DNA of 55,978 bases from Clostridium sp. Ade.TY (GTDB lineage: Bacteria > Bacillota > Clostridia > Clostridiales > Clostridiaceae), in the NCBI RefSeq assembly GCF_000498355.1, contig NZ_AVSV01000038.1:1-55978 (forward strand), written 5' to 3'. A program made the translations under genes and the position numbers. The notes under the pieces are model-generated. The model saw nothing but the letters and a program-made list of their open reading frames with translations, searched no databases and was not told where the DNA came from. Shown piece after piece: positions 7,794 through 17,900 of the stretch. Position 1 is the stretch's first letter. Each line of letters begins with the position of its first letter.

Positions 7794-8807
7794 ATGAGTA
7801 ATTTAAATGGAGAGTTATTTAGAAAAGAAGAGAACTTAATAGAAATTAAATTAGATAGAGTAGAAAGTGGAAAAATATTTTATAAAAATAAAATAGATAG
7901 TAAAGAAAATTTTTTGATGGACTTTAACGATGAAGATACAATAAAATTTGAAGATCCAGAACCTTTAAATAGAACATTTTATAAAGTTGTTTATAATGGT
8001 GGAGAAATTGTACTTGCAGAAAGAGTTTTACCTCTTAAAAACTTTAGCAATTTTAGAGATTTAGGTGGATATAAAGATGAAATTGGAAGAATGATTAAAT
8101 GGGGATTGTTTTATCGATCAGAGGACCTTTCAAATTTAAAAGATAATGATTTAAAATATTTTAATACTTTAGGGATAAAATATGTTCTAGATTATAGATC
8201 AAAGGAAGAAGAAGAGCAAAATCCAGATGTTAAAGTTAAATCTGTTAAAAATATAAACATATCAGGAATGAATATTAGTAAAGAAATTAGTAAAAGTGAA
8301 AATTTAGATATGACAAGCTATATAGCTGAAATATTAAAAGGTAAAGAAGCAAAAGTAACACCAGAAGAGTTGCTTAGGGAAGCATATAAAAGTATGCCTA
8401 TTAACAATCCAGCCTATAAAGAGTTGTTTAAATTATTTAAAAATCCAGAAAATACAGCAATATTACAACATTGTACCGCAGGAAAAGATAGAACAGGAGT
8501 AGGTTCTGCACTTATATTATTAGCTTTAGGTATAGATGAGGAAACAGTAATAAAGGATTATTTAGAAAGTAATAATAATAGAGAACAATTTAATAAAAAA
8601 GTAATGAGTATTGCAAGTGAATATATAAAAGGTGAAAAAACAAAAAAATTAATAGAAGGAATTTTAGGAGTTAATAGATCATTTATAGAATTAAGTTTAA
8701 ATGCTATAAAAGATAAATATAAAACTTATGAAAATTATTTTGAAAAAGAATATGGATTAACTACTGAAGCTTTAGAAAATTTAAAAGAAGAGTATATGTA
8801 TAAATAA
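7794..8807 (+). CDS. Tyrosine/dual-specificity protein phosphatase family
   Basis: The 337-residue protein carries the P-loop of Cys-based phosphatases, LQHCTAGKDRTGVG near residue 226, with Cys and Arg in the CX5R arrangement. The upstream motif FRDLGGYK near residue 85 marks the Y_phosphatase3 family (LipA/IphP-like). About 80 N-terminal residues form an additional beta-rich domain. No signal peptide is seen, so it should be cytoplasmic. AAGGAG precedes the ATG. It could act on phosphotyrosine, phosphoinositides or another phosphoester; nothing in the neighbourhood tells which. Confidence 0.85.
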   Translation: MSNLNGELFRKEENLIEIKLDRVESGKIFYKNKIDSKENFLMDFNDEDTIKFEDPEPLNRTFYKVVYNGGEIVLAERVLPLKNFSNFRDLGGYKDEIGRMIKWGLFYRSEDLSNLKDNDLKYFNTLGIKYVLDYRSKEEEEQNPDVKVKSVKNINISGMNISKEISKSENLDMTSYIAEILKGKEAKVTPEELLREAYKSMPINNPAYKELFKLFKNPENTAILQHCTAGKDRTGVGSALILLALGIDEETVIKDYLESNNNREQFNKKVMSIASEYIKGEKTKKLIEGILGVNRSFIELSLNAIKDKYKTYENYFEKEYGLTTEALENLKEEYMYK

Positions 8808-8834
8808 AATAAATTTACAGTTGAAATGAATAAA

Positions 8835-8869
8835 ACTCCTTATTGTGGCAAAAATACCCAATAAGGAGT
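8835..8869 (+). promoter_or_regulatory. Hairpin enclosing the ribosome site of the next gene
   Basis: Arms ACTCCTTATTG (8835-8845) and CAATAAGGAGT (8859-8869) are perfectly complementary over 11 bp, with two more possible G-C pairs in the loop. The right arm contains the AAGGAG that should serve ATG 8877. No U tract follows, so it is not a usual terminator. It probably limits translation of the downstream gene. Confidence 0.65.
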
Positions 8870-8876
8870 GATGAAA

Positions 8877-9479
8877 ATGAAAGTTAAAAGAAAAGTTTAT
8901 TTAAGTATATTACTTTTAGGAATTATAATTCTTTTTAGTTCAACATATTACTTAACATCAAAAAGTATTAAAAATAGAGAACTTCAAAAACAAAATAGTA
9001 TACAAGTAGAAGAGGTTAACTCTTCAGGGGTTGTAGATGGAAGAAATCTTAGAGATGATTTGATTATTTCTTTTTATACTAATGAGAAAAGAGATAGGAC
9101 AACAACAGTTAGTGATTTGATAAAGGCAAATGATTTAAAGATCGGTTTAACAGAAGAAGCATTAACAAAACAAGCACTAAAGGAAGGCTATGAATTAGTT
9201 GAAAAATCAGATGAAAGATTTATATATAGAAGAAATAAAGAAGAAAAAGAAAGTAAAAATTTTGAAGCTGGAACTTATTATATAGGTGAAAGTGATGGAT
9301 ATTTAGCAATATATAAAGCGGATAATGAAGGAAACCTTAAAAAAGAAAAAGTATATGAAGATGAAATGTCTATAGAAATGTTTAGAGAAGCTGATTCTGA
9401 AAAAATTAAAAATTTTAATTACTTCAATAGTAAGAACATAGAAGAAGTAGAAAATAAAATAATGGAACTTATTACTTAA
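8877..9479 (+). CDS. Membrane-anchored BofC-like protein
   Basis: The 200-residue protein has an N-terminal membrane segment (VYLSILLLGIIILFSSTYYL) and then a soluble extracytoplasmic part. The C-terminal half contains GTYYIGESDGYLAIYK, which resembles the C-terminal domain of BofC, a sporulation checkpoint protein that restrains SpoIVB in Bacillus. The middle region (TVSDLIKANDLKIGLTEEAL) is predicted helical. I place the start at ATG 8877, eight bases after AAGGAG; GTG 8868 and ATG 8871 overlap or crowd that site. The BofC relation is by motif only. Confidence 0.6.
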   Translation: MKVKRKVYLSILLLGIIILFSSTYYLTSKSIKNRELQKQNSIQVEEVNSSGVVDGRNLRDDLIISFYTNEKRDRTTTVSDLIKANDLKIGLTEEALTKQALKEGYELVEKSDERFIYRRNKEEKESKNFEAGTYYIGESDGYLAIYKADNEGNLKKEKVYEDEMSIEMFREADSEKIKNFNYFNSKNIEEVENKIMELIT

Positions 9480-9509
9480 AAAAGGACTAATTATATAGGT
9501 CCTTTTTTT
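9478..9509 (+). terminator. Intrinsic terminator
   Basis: Arms AAAAAAGGAC and GTCCTTTTTT with an 11-base loop separate the BofC-like gene from ruvA. Confidence 0.85.
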
Positions 9510-9523
9510 ATTGTTATCATTTC

Positions 9524-9583
9524 TTGAAAGATTTTAATTAAAATGATAAAGTAATAAGTAGACTTGTATGGGAACATACTTTC
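9524..9583 (+). promoter_or_regulatory. Candidate ruvAB promoter and LexA-like box
   Basis: TTGAAA (9524-9529), 17 bases, TAAAGT (9547-9552) forms a plausible promoter. Downstream, GAACATACTTTC (9572-9583) matches the Gram-positive SOS box GAAC-N4-GTTC at all but one base. SOS control of ruvAB is common in Firmicutes. Confidence 0.45.
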
Positions 9584-9614
9584 ATCCATAACAATTTGGG
9601 AAGGGGGAGTATAG

Positions 9615-10220
9615 ATGTATGAATATATAAAAGGTAAATATATTGGAATAATAAAAGATTATTTAATTATTGAGAATAATGGTATAGGATATAAAATATT
9701 TTCTTCAGGAATAACTATGTCAGAAATGCCTTCTATTGGAGAAGAAGTTATGCTTTATTTAGAGCAAATTGTAAGAGAAGATTTTATTGGCTTATATGGA
9801 TTTTTATCAAAAGAGGAATTAAATATGTTTAAAATGTTACTTGGAATAAATGGTGTTGGAGCAAAAGCTGCCCTTTCGCTTTTATCAATTAGCAGAATAA
9901 ACAATTTAAAATATGCAATTATGACTGAAGATGATAAGCATCTTTGTAGAGCACCTGGAATAGGTAAAAAAACTGCTTCAAGAATAATATTAGAACTTAA
10001 AGACAAATTAAAGCCAGATGAACTATTTGAAGGTGAAGAGTTTGATGAAAGTTTATCTTCAAAAGATGATGATTATGCATTTAAAGTTTCAGAAGTTTTA
10101 GGAGCACTTTTAGCATTAGGATATAGTGAAAAAGAAGCAAATATGGCTATTAAAAATATAAGTAAAGAAAATGCTGTAGAAATAATGATAAAAGATTGTT
10201 TAAAAGTTTTAATGGGGTAG
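9615..10220 (+). CDS. ruvA: Holliday junction DNA helicase subunit RuvA
   Basis: The 201-residue protein starts MYEYIKGKYIGI, the OB-fold domain that contacts the junction, followed by paired helix-hairpin-helix motifs (LGINGVGAKAALSLLS near residue 75 and APGIGKKTASRIILELKDK near 115). The C-terminal helical domain (about 155-201), which binds RuvB, is present. RuvA tetramers clamp Holliday junctions and load RuvB for branch migration. The ribosome site is AAGGGGGAG. ruvB follows immediately. Confidence 0.97.
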   Translation: MYEYIKGKYIGIIKDYLIIENNGIGYKIFSSGITMSEMPSIGEEVMLYLEQIVREDFIGLYGFLSKEELNMFKMLLGINGVGAKAALSLLSISRINNLKYAIMTEDDKHLCRAPGIGKKTASRIILELKDKLKPDELFEGEEFDESLSSKDDDYAFKVSEVLGALLALGYSEKEANMAIKNISKENAVEIMIKDCLKVLMG

Positions 10221-10229
10221 GTGATATTT

Positions 10230-11255
10230 TTGGAAAGAGTTATTACACCTAATGAGCTTAATGAGGATTTTGGAGAATTAAGTTTAAGACCTCAAAAGAT
10301 AAATGAATATATAGGTCAAGATAAAGTAAAAGAAAGACTAGATATATTTATAAAGGCAGCTAGAAATAGAAATGAAGCATTGGATCATGTTTTGTTGTAT
10401 GGACCTCCTGGACTCGGTAAAACTACATTGGCTAATATTATAGCTAAAGAAATGGGTGGAAATCTTAAAGTTACATCAGGACCTGCAATAGAAAGAGCAG
10501 GAGATTTAGCTGCTATATTAACTACTCTTCAAGATAATGATGTTTTATTTATTGATGAAATTCATAGATTAAATAGAAATGTAGAGGAAATTTTATATCC
10601 AGCTATGGAAGATTATGCTCTTGATATAGTTATAGGAAAGGGAGCTGCTGCTAAATCTATAAGACTTGATTTACCAGCGTTTACTCTTATTGGAGCAACA
10701 ACTAGAATTGGTATGTTAACATCACCTCTTAGGGATAGATTTGGAGTATTATGTTCTATGGAATATTATACAGAAGAGCAGCTAAGAGATATAATAGTTA
10801 GAAGTGCTTTAGTACTTGGATGTTCTATAACGGAAGAAGGCGCAATTGAAATAGCTAGAAGATCAAGAGGTACACCAAGAATAGCAAATAGATTATTAAA
10901 AAGAGTTAGAGATTATTCAGAAGTTAAATCAGACAATTTAATAAGTTATAAAGAAGCAAGAGAAGCATTAGAACTTTTAGAAGTTGACAGTCAAGGATTT
11001 GATAGAGTTGATAATAAAATATTAGAATCTATAATAGATAATTTTAAAGGTGGACCTGTTGGAATAGAAACATTATCCTATTTTATAGGAGAGGAGCTTG
11101 GTACATTAGAAGATGTATATGAACCTTATTTATTGCAAAAAGGATTTATAGTAAGAACGCCAAGAGGAAGAGTAGCAACAGAAAAAGCATATAAGCACTT
11201 AGGTAGAAGCTTTAGTGCTCATAATAAAGGAGAACAAAAAAGTTTTTTTAAATAG
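10230..11255 (+). CDS. ruvB: Holliday junction DNA helicase subunit RuvB
   Basis: This AAA+ motor drives branch migration with RuvA. Walker A is GPPGLGKTT near residue 58, Walker B FIDEIHRL, sensor 1 LIGATTR, and the arginine-finger region SPLRDRFG; the C-terminal winged helix ends [12 protein letters not shown] choose TTG 10230 as start because AGGTG lies upstream at good spacing and the product then begins [10 protein letters not shown], matching the family's short N terminus; GTG 10221 would add three residues. The length is 341 residues, normal for RuvB. Confidence 0.97.
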   Translation: MERVITPNELNEDFGELSLRPQKINEYIGQDKVKERLDIFIKAARNRNEALDHVLLYGPPGLGKTTLANIIAKEMGGNLKVTSGPAIERAGDLAAILTTLQDNDVLFIDEIHRLNRNVEEILYPAMEDYALDIVIGKGAAAKSIRLDLPAFTLIGATTRIGMLTSPLRDRFGVLCSMEYYTEEQLRDIIVRSALVLGCSITEEGAIEIARRSRGTPRIANRLLKRVRDYSEVKSDNLISYKEAREALELLEVDSQGFDRVDNKILESIIDNFKGGPVGIETLSYFIGEELGTLEDVYEPYLLQKGFIVRTPRGRVATEKAYKHLGRSFSAHNKGEQKSFFK

Positions 11256-11271
11256 TAAGGAGACGAAATAA

Positions 11272-12297
11272 ATGAAAGTAAGCGATTTTGATTTTTATTT
11301 ACCAGAAGAATTAATAGCACAACATCCATTAGAAAAGAGAGATACTTCAAGGCTTATGGTTCTTGATAAAGAAACTGGTGAGATAGAACATAAAGTTTTT
11401 AAGGATATCGTTGGATATTTAAATGAAGGTGATACTCTTGTTTTAAATAATACTAGAGTAATGCCAGCAAGACTTATAGGTGCTAAAGAAGGTACTGGTG
11501 GTAAAATAGAATTTTTACTTCTTAAAAGACTTGAAGGAGATAAATGGGAGTGTTTAGCTAAGCCAGGAAAAAGTGCAAAGCCAGGAAGAAGATTTGAGTT
11601 TGGAAATGGAAAACTTAAGTGTGAAGTTTTAGAAGTATTAGAAACAGGTAATAGAGTTATAGAGTTTGAATATGATGGTATATTTGAAGAAGTTTTAGAT
11701 TCATTAGGAGAAATGCCACTTCCTCCATATATACATGAAAGATTAGAAGATAGAGAAAGATATCAAACTGTATATTCTAAAGAAAAAGGATCAGCTGCTG
11801 CTCCAACTGCAGGCCTTCATTTTACAGAAGAGTTACTTAAGGAAATAAAAGAAAAAGGAATAAATATAGTTTACTTAACTCTACATGTTGGACTTGGAAC
11901 ATTTAGACCAGTTCAGGTTGATGATATAAATGATCATATTATGCATTCAGAATTTTATCAATTATCAAAAGAGTCAGCTGATATAATAAACAATACTAAG
12001 AAAAATGGTAAAAGAGTAATAGCTGTAGGAACTACATCAACAAGAACATTAGAAACTATAGCAGGAGAAGATGGTAAAGTTAAGGAAGCTAGTGGATGGA
12101 CTGATATATTTATATATCCAGGATATAAATATAAAGTTGTAGATAATTTAATAACTAACTTCCACTTACCAGAATCAACATTAATAATGCTTGTTTCAGC
12201 ATTAGCAGGAAGAGATCATGTATTAAATGCTTATAATGAAGCAGTTAAGGAAAAATATAGATTCTTCTCATTTGGAGATGCTATGTTTATTAAATAA
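11272..12297 (+). CDS. queA: S-adenosylmethionine:tRNA ribosyltransferase-isomerase
   Basis: QueA transfers and isomerises the ribosyl moiety of SAM onto preQ1-modified tRNA to give epoxyqueuosine. The 341-residue protein shows family landmarks: [20 protein letters not shown] at the N terminus, [10 protein letters not shown] near residue 178, [11 protein letters not shown] near 202 and [16 protein letters not shown] near 294. It lies 16 bases after ruvB and directly before tgt, its pathway partner. TAAGGAG provides the ribosome site. Confidence 0.97.
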   Translation: MKVSDFDFYLPEELIAQHPLEKRDTSRLMVLDKETGEIEHKVFKDIVGYLNEGDTLVLNNTRVMPARLIGAKEGTGGKIEFLLLKRLEGDKWECLAKPGKSAKPGRRFEFGNGKLKCEVLEVLETGNRVIEFEYDGIFEEVLDSLGEMPLPPYIHERLEDRERYQTVYSKEKGSAAAPTAGLHFTEELLKEIKEKGINIVYLTLHVGLGTFRPVQVDDINDHIMHSEFYQLSKESADIINNTKKNGKRVIAVGTTSTRTLETIAGEDGKVKEASGWTDIFIYPGYKYKVVDNLITNFHLPESTLIMLVSALAGRDHVLNAYNEAVKEKYRFFSFGDAMFIK

Positions 12298-13476
<1,179 letters not shown>

Positions 13477-13505
13477 TAGCATTTAATAATAGTTTTAAAT
13501 GTTTG

Positions 13506-13534
13506 TTGACAACAAAATGAAATAAATGTAAACT
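13506..13534 (+). promoter_or_regulatory. Promoter for yajC
   Basis: TTGACA, a 17-base spacer and TAAACT lie 30 bases after the tgt stop and about 55 bases before the yajC start. yajC can be expressed apart from queA-tgt. Confidence 0.7.
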
Positions 13535-13587
13535 CATTTTAGGGATATATATTCCAAATGATAATTAACAAGGAAAGGGTGTATAAA

Positions 13588-13866
13588 ATGCCAATTTTAT
13601 ATCAAATATTACCATTGATTTTAATATTTGGTCTTTTCTTCTTCATGATTATTATGCCAGAAAAGAAGAGAAAGAAACAATATGGACAAATGATGGATTC
13701 ACTAAAAGTTAATGATGAAATAATGACAAGAGGCGGAATCGTTGGTAAAATAGTTCAAATGACAGATGAGCATGTAGTAATAGAAACAAGCTCAGAAAGA
13801 ACAAAAATAAAATTAGTTAAAAATTCAATTGCAACTAAGATTAATAAAGAAGAAACTGATAAATAA
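13588..13866 (+). CDS. yajC: Preprotein translocase accessory subunit YajC
   Basis: The 92-residue protein has one N-terminal membrane helix (LPLILIFGLFFFMIIMPEKK) followed by a small cytoplasmic domain with LKVNDEIMTRGGIVGKIV, typical of YajC. It associates with SecDF-YidC at the Sec translocon. I start at ATG 13588 after AAAGGGTG; the frame extends ten codons upstream without a ribosome site. secD and secF follow after a terminator-like hairpin. Confidence 0.94.
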   Translation: MPILYQILPLILIFGLFFFMIIMPEKKRKKQYGQMMDSLKVNDEIMTRGGIVGKIVQMTDEHVVIETSSERTKIKLVKNSIATKINKEETDK

Positions 13867-13897
13867 AAAAATCACCACTTAATGTGGTGTTTTTTTA
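13867..13897 (+). terminator. Probable terminator after yajC
   Basis: The short GC-containing stem CACCAC/GTGGTG with a 5-base loop is followed by seven T. Confidence 0.75.
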
Positions 13898-14047
13898 TTT
13901 AACTACTTAAATTAACAAATAAGTGAAATGTTTACATAATACTTTATTATGAAAGTATATTATGATATAATAAAAAGCGATTTACAGAAATTTATACCAA
14001 TAAATGTAAAAATATAAATAAAAAAGAATATCAAAGTATTAGTTTGG

Positions 14048-14064
14048 ACACTATATAATAGTGT
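14048..14064 (+). promoter_or_regulatory. Small perfect hairpin in the secD leader
   Basis: ACACTAT-ATA-ATAGTGT forms a 7-bp stem with a 3-base loop about 27 bases before the secD start. It has no U tract. It may be an operator or an mRNA structure; no regulator is evident. Confidence 0.35.
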
Positions 14065-14090
14065 TGATACTGAACCGAAGGGGGAGAAAG

Positions 14091-15341
14091 ATGAAAGGAA
14101 AAGGAAAAAGTACATTTATTTTTACGCTTTGCACCCTAGCTATAATAGTTCTTGCCGTAGTTTGCTTTAGAGGAGTTAAAATTGGAGGATGGGAAATAAA
14201 ATCTTTCAATCAAGCTATAACTAAAGGGTTAGATTTACAAGGCGGAGTTTCTGTGCTTTTAGGAATTCAAGATGAAAATGTAAGTCATGAAGATTTACAA
14301 AAAACAAAAGACTTAATTAAATTAAGAGTCGATAAACTTGGAGTAGCTGAAACTGTAGTTACTACAGAAGGTGATAACAAGATAAGAGTTGATATACCAG
14401 GAGAATATAATTCACAAGGTATAGTAGATGCTCTTAGTAAAACAGGAGAACTTACATTTAAAGCACCAGATGGAAAAGTAATTTTAACTGGTAAAGATGT
14501 GAAAAAAGCTACATCTATGCTTGATCAACAAAGTGGAAAACCTGTTGTTTCACTTGAATTAAATAGTGAAGGAACTAAATTATTTTCAGATGCTACTCAA
14601 AAGTATTTAGGACAGCAAATATCAATTAATATGGATAATGAACAACTTACAAATCCTACTGTTCAAAGTCAGATAACAAATGGTGAAGCTGTAATTACAG
14701 GTATGGGTAGTGTTGAAGAGGCTAAAAATCTAGCTGGTCTTATAAATTCCGGAGCATTACCAGTTAGTATAAAAGCTTTATCACAACAAACTGTTGGTGC
14801 ACAACTTGGTGAAACAGCATTACCTAATGCTATGAAAGCAGGAGTAGTTGGTATAATTTTAATATTCATATTTATGATTTTATACTATAGAGTTCCAGGA
14901 ATTATTGCATCAATTGCATTAACATTGTATGTTACATTAGTTCTTTTAGTTTTTGTTGAGATAGGGGCAACTCTTACTCTTCCAGGTATAGCTGGATTCT
15001 TACTTACTATAGGTATGGCAGTAGATGCTAATGTACTTATATTTGAAAGAATAAGAGAAGAACTTAGAAATGGTATTTCACCAAAGACAGCAGTGAAGAA
15101 GGGCTTTGATAATGCACTTTCATCAATAGTTGACTCAAATGTAACAACAATAATAGCTGCATTAGTTCTTTATTTCGTGGGTTCTGGTTCAGTTAAAGGA
15201 TTCGCTATAACATTAATGATAGGTATAGTTGTAAGTTTATTTACAGCACTTATAGTTACAAAATTCTTAATGAATCAAGCGATAGCTGCAGGCTTCTTAA
15301 ACAAACCATCTCTATTTAGAGTGAAAGTGAAAAGGGGGTAA
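14091..15341 (+). CDS. secD: Protein translocase subunit SecD
   Basis: SecD with SecF uses the proton or sodium gradient to pull translocated proteins to the outside. The 416-residue protein has an N-terminal membrane helix, the conserved LDLQGGVSVLLGI (residues about 44-56), an extracytoplasmic P1-like domain, and five C-terminal segments with TIGMAVDANVLIFERIREE, the essential charged motif of segment 4. ATG 14091 follows AAGGGGGAG; upstream in-frame codons lack a ribosome site. secF begins four bases after the stop. Confidence 0.96.
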   Translation: MKGKGKSTFIFTLCTLAIIVLAVVCFRGVKIGGWEIKSFNQAITKGLDLQGGVSVLLGIQDENVSHEDLQKTKDLIKLRVDKLGVAETVVTTEGDNKIRVDIPGEYNSQGIVDALSKTGELTFKAPDGKVILTGKDVKKATSMLDQQSGKPVVSLELNSEGTKLFSDATQKYLGQQISINMDNEQLTNPTVQSQITNGEAVITGMGSVEEAKNLAGLINSGALPVSIKALSQQTVGAQLGETALPNAMKAGVVGIILIFIFMILYYRVPGIIASIALTLYVTLVLLVFVEIGATLTLPGIAGFLLTIGMAVDANVLIFERIREELRNGISPKTAVKKGFDNALSSIVDSNVTTIIAALVLYFVGSGSVKGFAITLMIGIVVSLFTALIVTKFLMNQAIAAGFLNKPSLFRVKVKRG

Positions 15342-15345
15342 GGCT

Positions 15346-16215
15346 ATGCTAAAAATAATAGAACATGCAAAAATATGGATTACTTTATCCCTTATATTTA
15401 TAATTGTGGGATTAGGTTTTATGTTTACTAGAGGTCTTAACTTTGGTATAGATTTTAAAGGTGGTACTCAAGTTGTATTTGACTTTGGTAAAGAATTTAA
15501 TAAACAGCAAGCAGATGATATTGTTAAAAAATATGATCCTGATGCAATAACTAATACTGTAAATACAACTCAGTATGAAATAAAAGCACCTAATTTACCA
15601 TCAAAAGAAGTTAATGAAATTTATGATCAATTTAAGAAGGATTTTAAAATTGGTAATAAGGCATTGATTTCTCAAAATGAAATTGGGGCATCAGTTGGTA
15701 AGGAATTAACAGATAAGGCAATCATAGCTATAGCTATAGCATTTGTATGTATGCTTATATATATAGCAATAAGATTTGAAATAAGATTTGGTATAGCAGC
15801 ATTAGTTGCTTTATTTCATGATATTTTAATAACACTTAGTTTTTATGCTATATTTAACATAACAGTTAATTCACCATTTATAGCTGCTATATTAACTGTT
15901 GTAGGTTATTCAATAAATGATACGATAGTTATTTTTGATAGAATAAGAGAAAATGCAAAGAGTATGAGAAGAAGCTCTCCAACTGAAATAGCAGATAAGA
16001 GCTTAACTCAAACAATGTCAAGGTCAATAAATACTACTCTTACAACTCTTATAACAATTGTAGCTGTTAACATTTTTGTACCAACAGTTAGAGAATTTTC
16101 TCTTCCACTTATAATTGGTATAGCTACAGGAGCATATTCATCAATATTTATAGCATCACCTTTATGGGTTTGGCTTCAAAAGAAAAAGAATAATAATAAA
16201 AAAGTAAGAGCATAA
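15346..16215 (+). CDS. secF: Protein translocase subunit SecF
   Basis: The 289-residue partner of SecD begins with a membrane helix followed by NFGIDFKGGTQVVFDF, the family signature. After a periplasm-like loop come five membrane segments with VVGYSINDTIVIFDRIREN near residue 185. The C-terminal tail is short and Lys-rich. GGGGGTAAGG before the ATG overlaps the secD end, so the pair is translationally coupled. A terminator follows. Confidence 0.96.
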   Translation: MLKIIEHAKIWITLSLIFIIVGLGFMFTRGLNFGIDFKGGTQVVFDFGKEFNKQQADDIVKKYDPDAITNTVNTTQYEIKAPNLPSKEVNEIYDQFKKDFKIGNKALISQNEIGASVGKELTDKAIIAIAIAFVCMLIYIAIRFEIRFGIAALVALFHDILITLSFYAIFNITVNSPFIAAILTVVGYSINDTIVIFDRIRENAKSMRRSSPTEIADKSLTQTMSRSINTTLTTLITIVAVNIFVPTVREFSLPLIIGIATGAYSSIFIASPLWVWLQKKKNNNKKVRA

Positions 16216-16236
16216 TTTAGAATATTATGTCTAAAT

Positions 16237-16269
16237 AAAAAGCCTTCAAATTAATTTTGAAGGTTTTTT
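16237..16269 (+). terminator. Intrinsic terminator after secF
   Basis: Stem AAAAAGCCTTCAAA with TTTTGAAGGTTTTTT, 4-base loop, followed by T-rich DNA. Confidence 0.88.
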
Positions 16270-16352
16270 AACTTTTTTACATAAATATTTGTCAAATGCT
16301 CGGTTTTAAATTATAATATTATTGTTTTCTAATTTTGTGGAGGAGATAGTAA

Positions 16353-17213
16353 GTGATGCGTAAGTTTTGGGAGAGCATATATTGCCCTAATTACATAAAA
16401 GGATATAATCCCTTTATTATAAAAGATATGAACAAGTCTATAGAACGTCTTGTTACGGCTATCAATAACAGGGAGAAGATCATTGTATATGGAATAAACA
16501 CTGTTGATGGTATTTGTGCAATTGCTTCCTTAAGCTTAGTGCTAAGATACTTAAATGCAGATGTAGAGTATTTAATACATGATGGTGGAGACGAATGTAA
16601 GAAGGTAGATTCTTTTGATATAAAAACGAAAATAGATTTTTTGGGGGGAGAACTACTAATTACATTAGGTGTAGATTTAGCATCGCAAGAAGAAGTAGAA
16701 CTCTGTGATAGGCTTGGAATAGATTTAATTGTAATAGAGAATAAAAGTACTGATACAAAAAAAGATTATGTTTATATAAATCCTAGTCAAAAATGTTGTC
16801 AATATAGATATAAAAATTTATCTATAAGTGCTTTAACATTTAAATTAATGCAAGCTATAGCTATTTATTATAATATGAAAAGTATTAATAAATACTTGGA
16901 TTTAATTTTGATTGGTACGAAATGGGCAGGTTCTAAAGGTAGCGGAGAAAATGCTATTTTCTTAAAGGAAGGTAAAAAGTTTTTAGACAATACAAATAAT
17001 ATTGGACTTAGAGCTATAATTAACTTTAATAATATAGAGGAACTTGATGATGAGAATATAGAGAAAATTATAAATTTAATAACACCAACGACAAGTGCTG
17101 TTGGTAAGTTAAATAATGCTAGAATTGTTCTTGAACTTATCACAACAGATGATGAAGATAGAGCAGAACAAATAGCAAAATATTTATATAATACAAGAAT
17201 AAGACAAATTTAA
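16353..17213 (+). CDS. Truncated, catalytically degenerate RecJ-like (DHH) protein
   Basis: The 286-residue product matches only the DHH part of RecJ, which is usually about 570 residues or more. The first motif, normally DxDG, reads YGINTVDGICA near residue 45. The region that should carry DHH reads LIVIENKSTD near residue 127. RecJ's conserved P-R-I-NAAGR segment reads TPTTSAVGKLNNARIVLELI near the end. The metal-binding Asp and His residues thus appear lost and the DHHA1 and OB domains are absent. The frame is nonetheless open and has a good GGAGGAG site (start GTG 16353 or ATG 16356). Position between secF and apt is where recJ lies in many clostridia. It is probably a non-catalytic paralogue; an eroding gene is the alternative. 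Confidence 0.75.
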   Translation: MMRKFWESIYCPNYIKGYNPFIIKDMNKSIERLVTAINNREKIIVYGINTVDGICAIASLSLVLRYLNADVEYLIHDGGDECKKVDSFDIKTKIDFLGGELLITLGVDLASQEEVELCDRLGIDLIVIENKSTDTKKDYVYINPSQKCCQYRYKNLSISALTFKLMQAIAIYYNMKSINKYLDLILIGTKWAGSKGSGENAIFLKEGKKFLDNTNNIGLRAIINFNNIEELDDENIEKIINLITPTTSAVGKLNNARIVLELITTDDEDRAEQIAKYLYNTRIRQI

Positions 17214-17266
17214 ATGTATTATAATGTATTGGTATATGTAATTCTTAAAATATTGGAGGAATTAAA

Positions 17267-17785
17267 ATGGATTTAAAAGAAAAAATAAGAGTAATTGAAA
17301 ATTTCCCTAAAGAAGGAATAAGCTTTAAAGACATAACTACATTAATAGCAGATGGAGAAGGTTTAAAAGCATCTGTAGATGAAATAGTTGAACATTTAAA
17401 AGATAAAAATATAGATGTAGTTGTAGGACCTGAAGCTAGAGGATTTATATTTGGAGTACCTGTTGCTTATGCTTTAGGAGTTGGATTTATTCCAGTTAGA
17501 AAACCAGGAAAATTACCAGGAGAAACAATATCAATAGCATATGATTTAGAGTATGGTACAGATAATTTAGAATTACACAAAGGTGCTATAAAAAAAGGAC
17601 AAAGAGTTGCAATAGTTGATGATTTGTTAGCAACTGGTGGAACTATAGAAGCTGTAGCTAGACTTGTAGAACTTGCTGGTGGAGAAGTTGCTTCATTAGA
17701 TTTTGTAATAGAACTTACTGATTTAAAAGGAAGAGATAAACTTCAAGGTTACGATGTAATGTCATTAACACAGTATGATGTTTAA
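17267..17785 (+). CDS. apt: Adenine phosphoribosyltransferase
   Basis: Apt converts adenine plus PRPP to AMP. The 172-residue enzyme has the PRPP loop [13 protein letters not shown] near residue 122, the adenine-pocket region [18 protein letters not shown] near 61, and the flexible loop [19 protein letters not shown] precedes the ATG. It complements add at 1.9 kb in adenine/adenosine salvage. It is followed by a terminator and then relA. Confidence 0.97.
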   Translation: MDLKEKIRVIENFPKEGISFKDITTLIADGEGLKASVDEIVEHLKDKNIDVVVGPEARGFIFGVPVAYALGVGFIPVRKPGKLPGETISIAYDLEYGTDNLELHKGAIKKGQRVAIVDDLLATGGTIEAVARLVELAGGEVASLDFVIELTDLKGRDKLQGYDVMSLTQYDV

Positions 17786-17801
17786 AATTATTGAAAATGT
17801 T

Positions 17802-17829
17802 TTGACAATATTATATAATAATAGATAAT
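17802..17829 (+). promoter_or_regulatory. Candidate relA promoter overlapping the apt terminator
   Basis: TTGACA (17802-17807) and GATAAT (17824-17829) with a 16-base spacer sit immediately before the apt terminator stem. The predicted transcript would start inside the left arm, so it would not form the full terminator hairpin. Confidence 0.5.
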
Positions 17830-17858
17830 GGCTGGTTAGAAAACCAGCCTTTGATTTT
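17830..17858 (+). terminator. Intrinsic terminator after apt
   Basis: Perfect stem GGCTGGTT/AACCAGCC with a 4-base loop, followed by TTTGATTTT. Confidence 0.85.
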
Positions 17859-17900
17859 AAATAATTATAGTTTAATACTATTTTAAGGGGCGTATTCCTA

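Noticed and set aside
14048..14064. SecD leader hairpin as an arrest-peptide or riboswitch control element
   Set aside because: The stem is only seven base pairs, no leader peptide with a ribosome site is visible, and there is no riboswitch consensus. It is listed only as a small hairpin.
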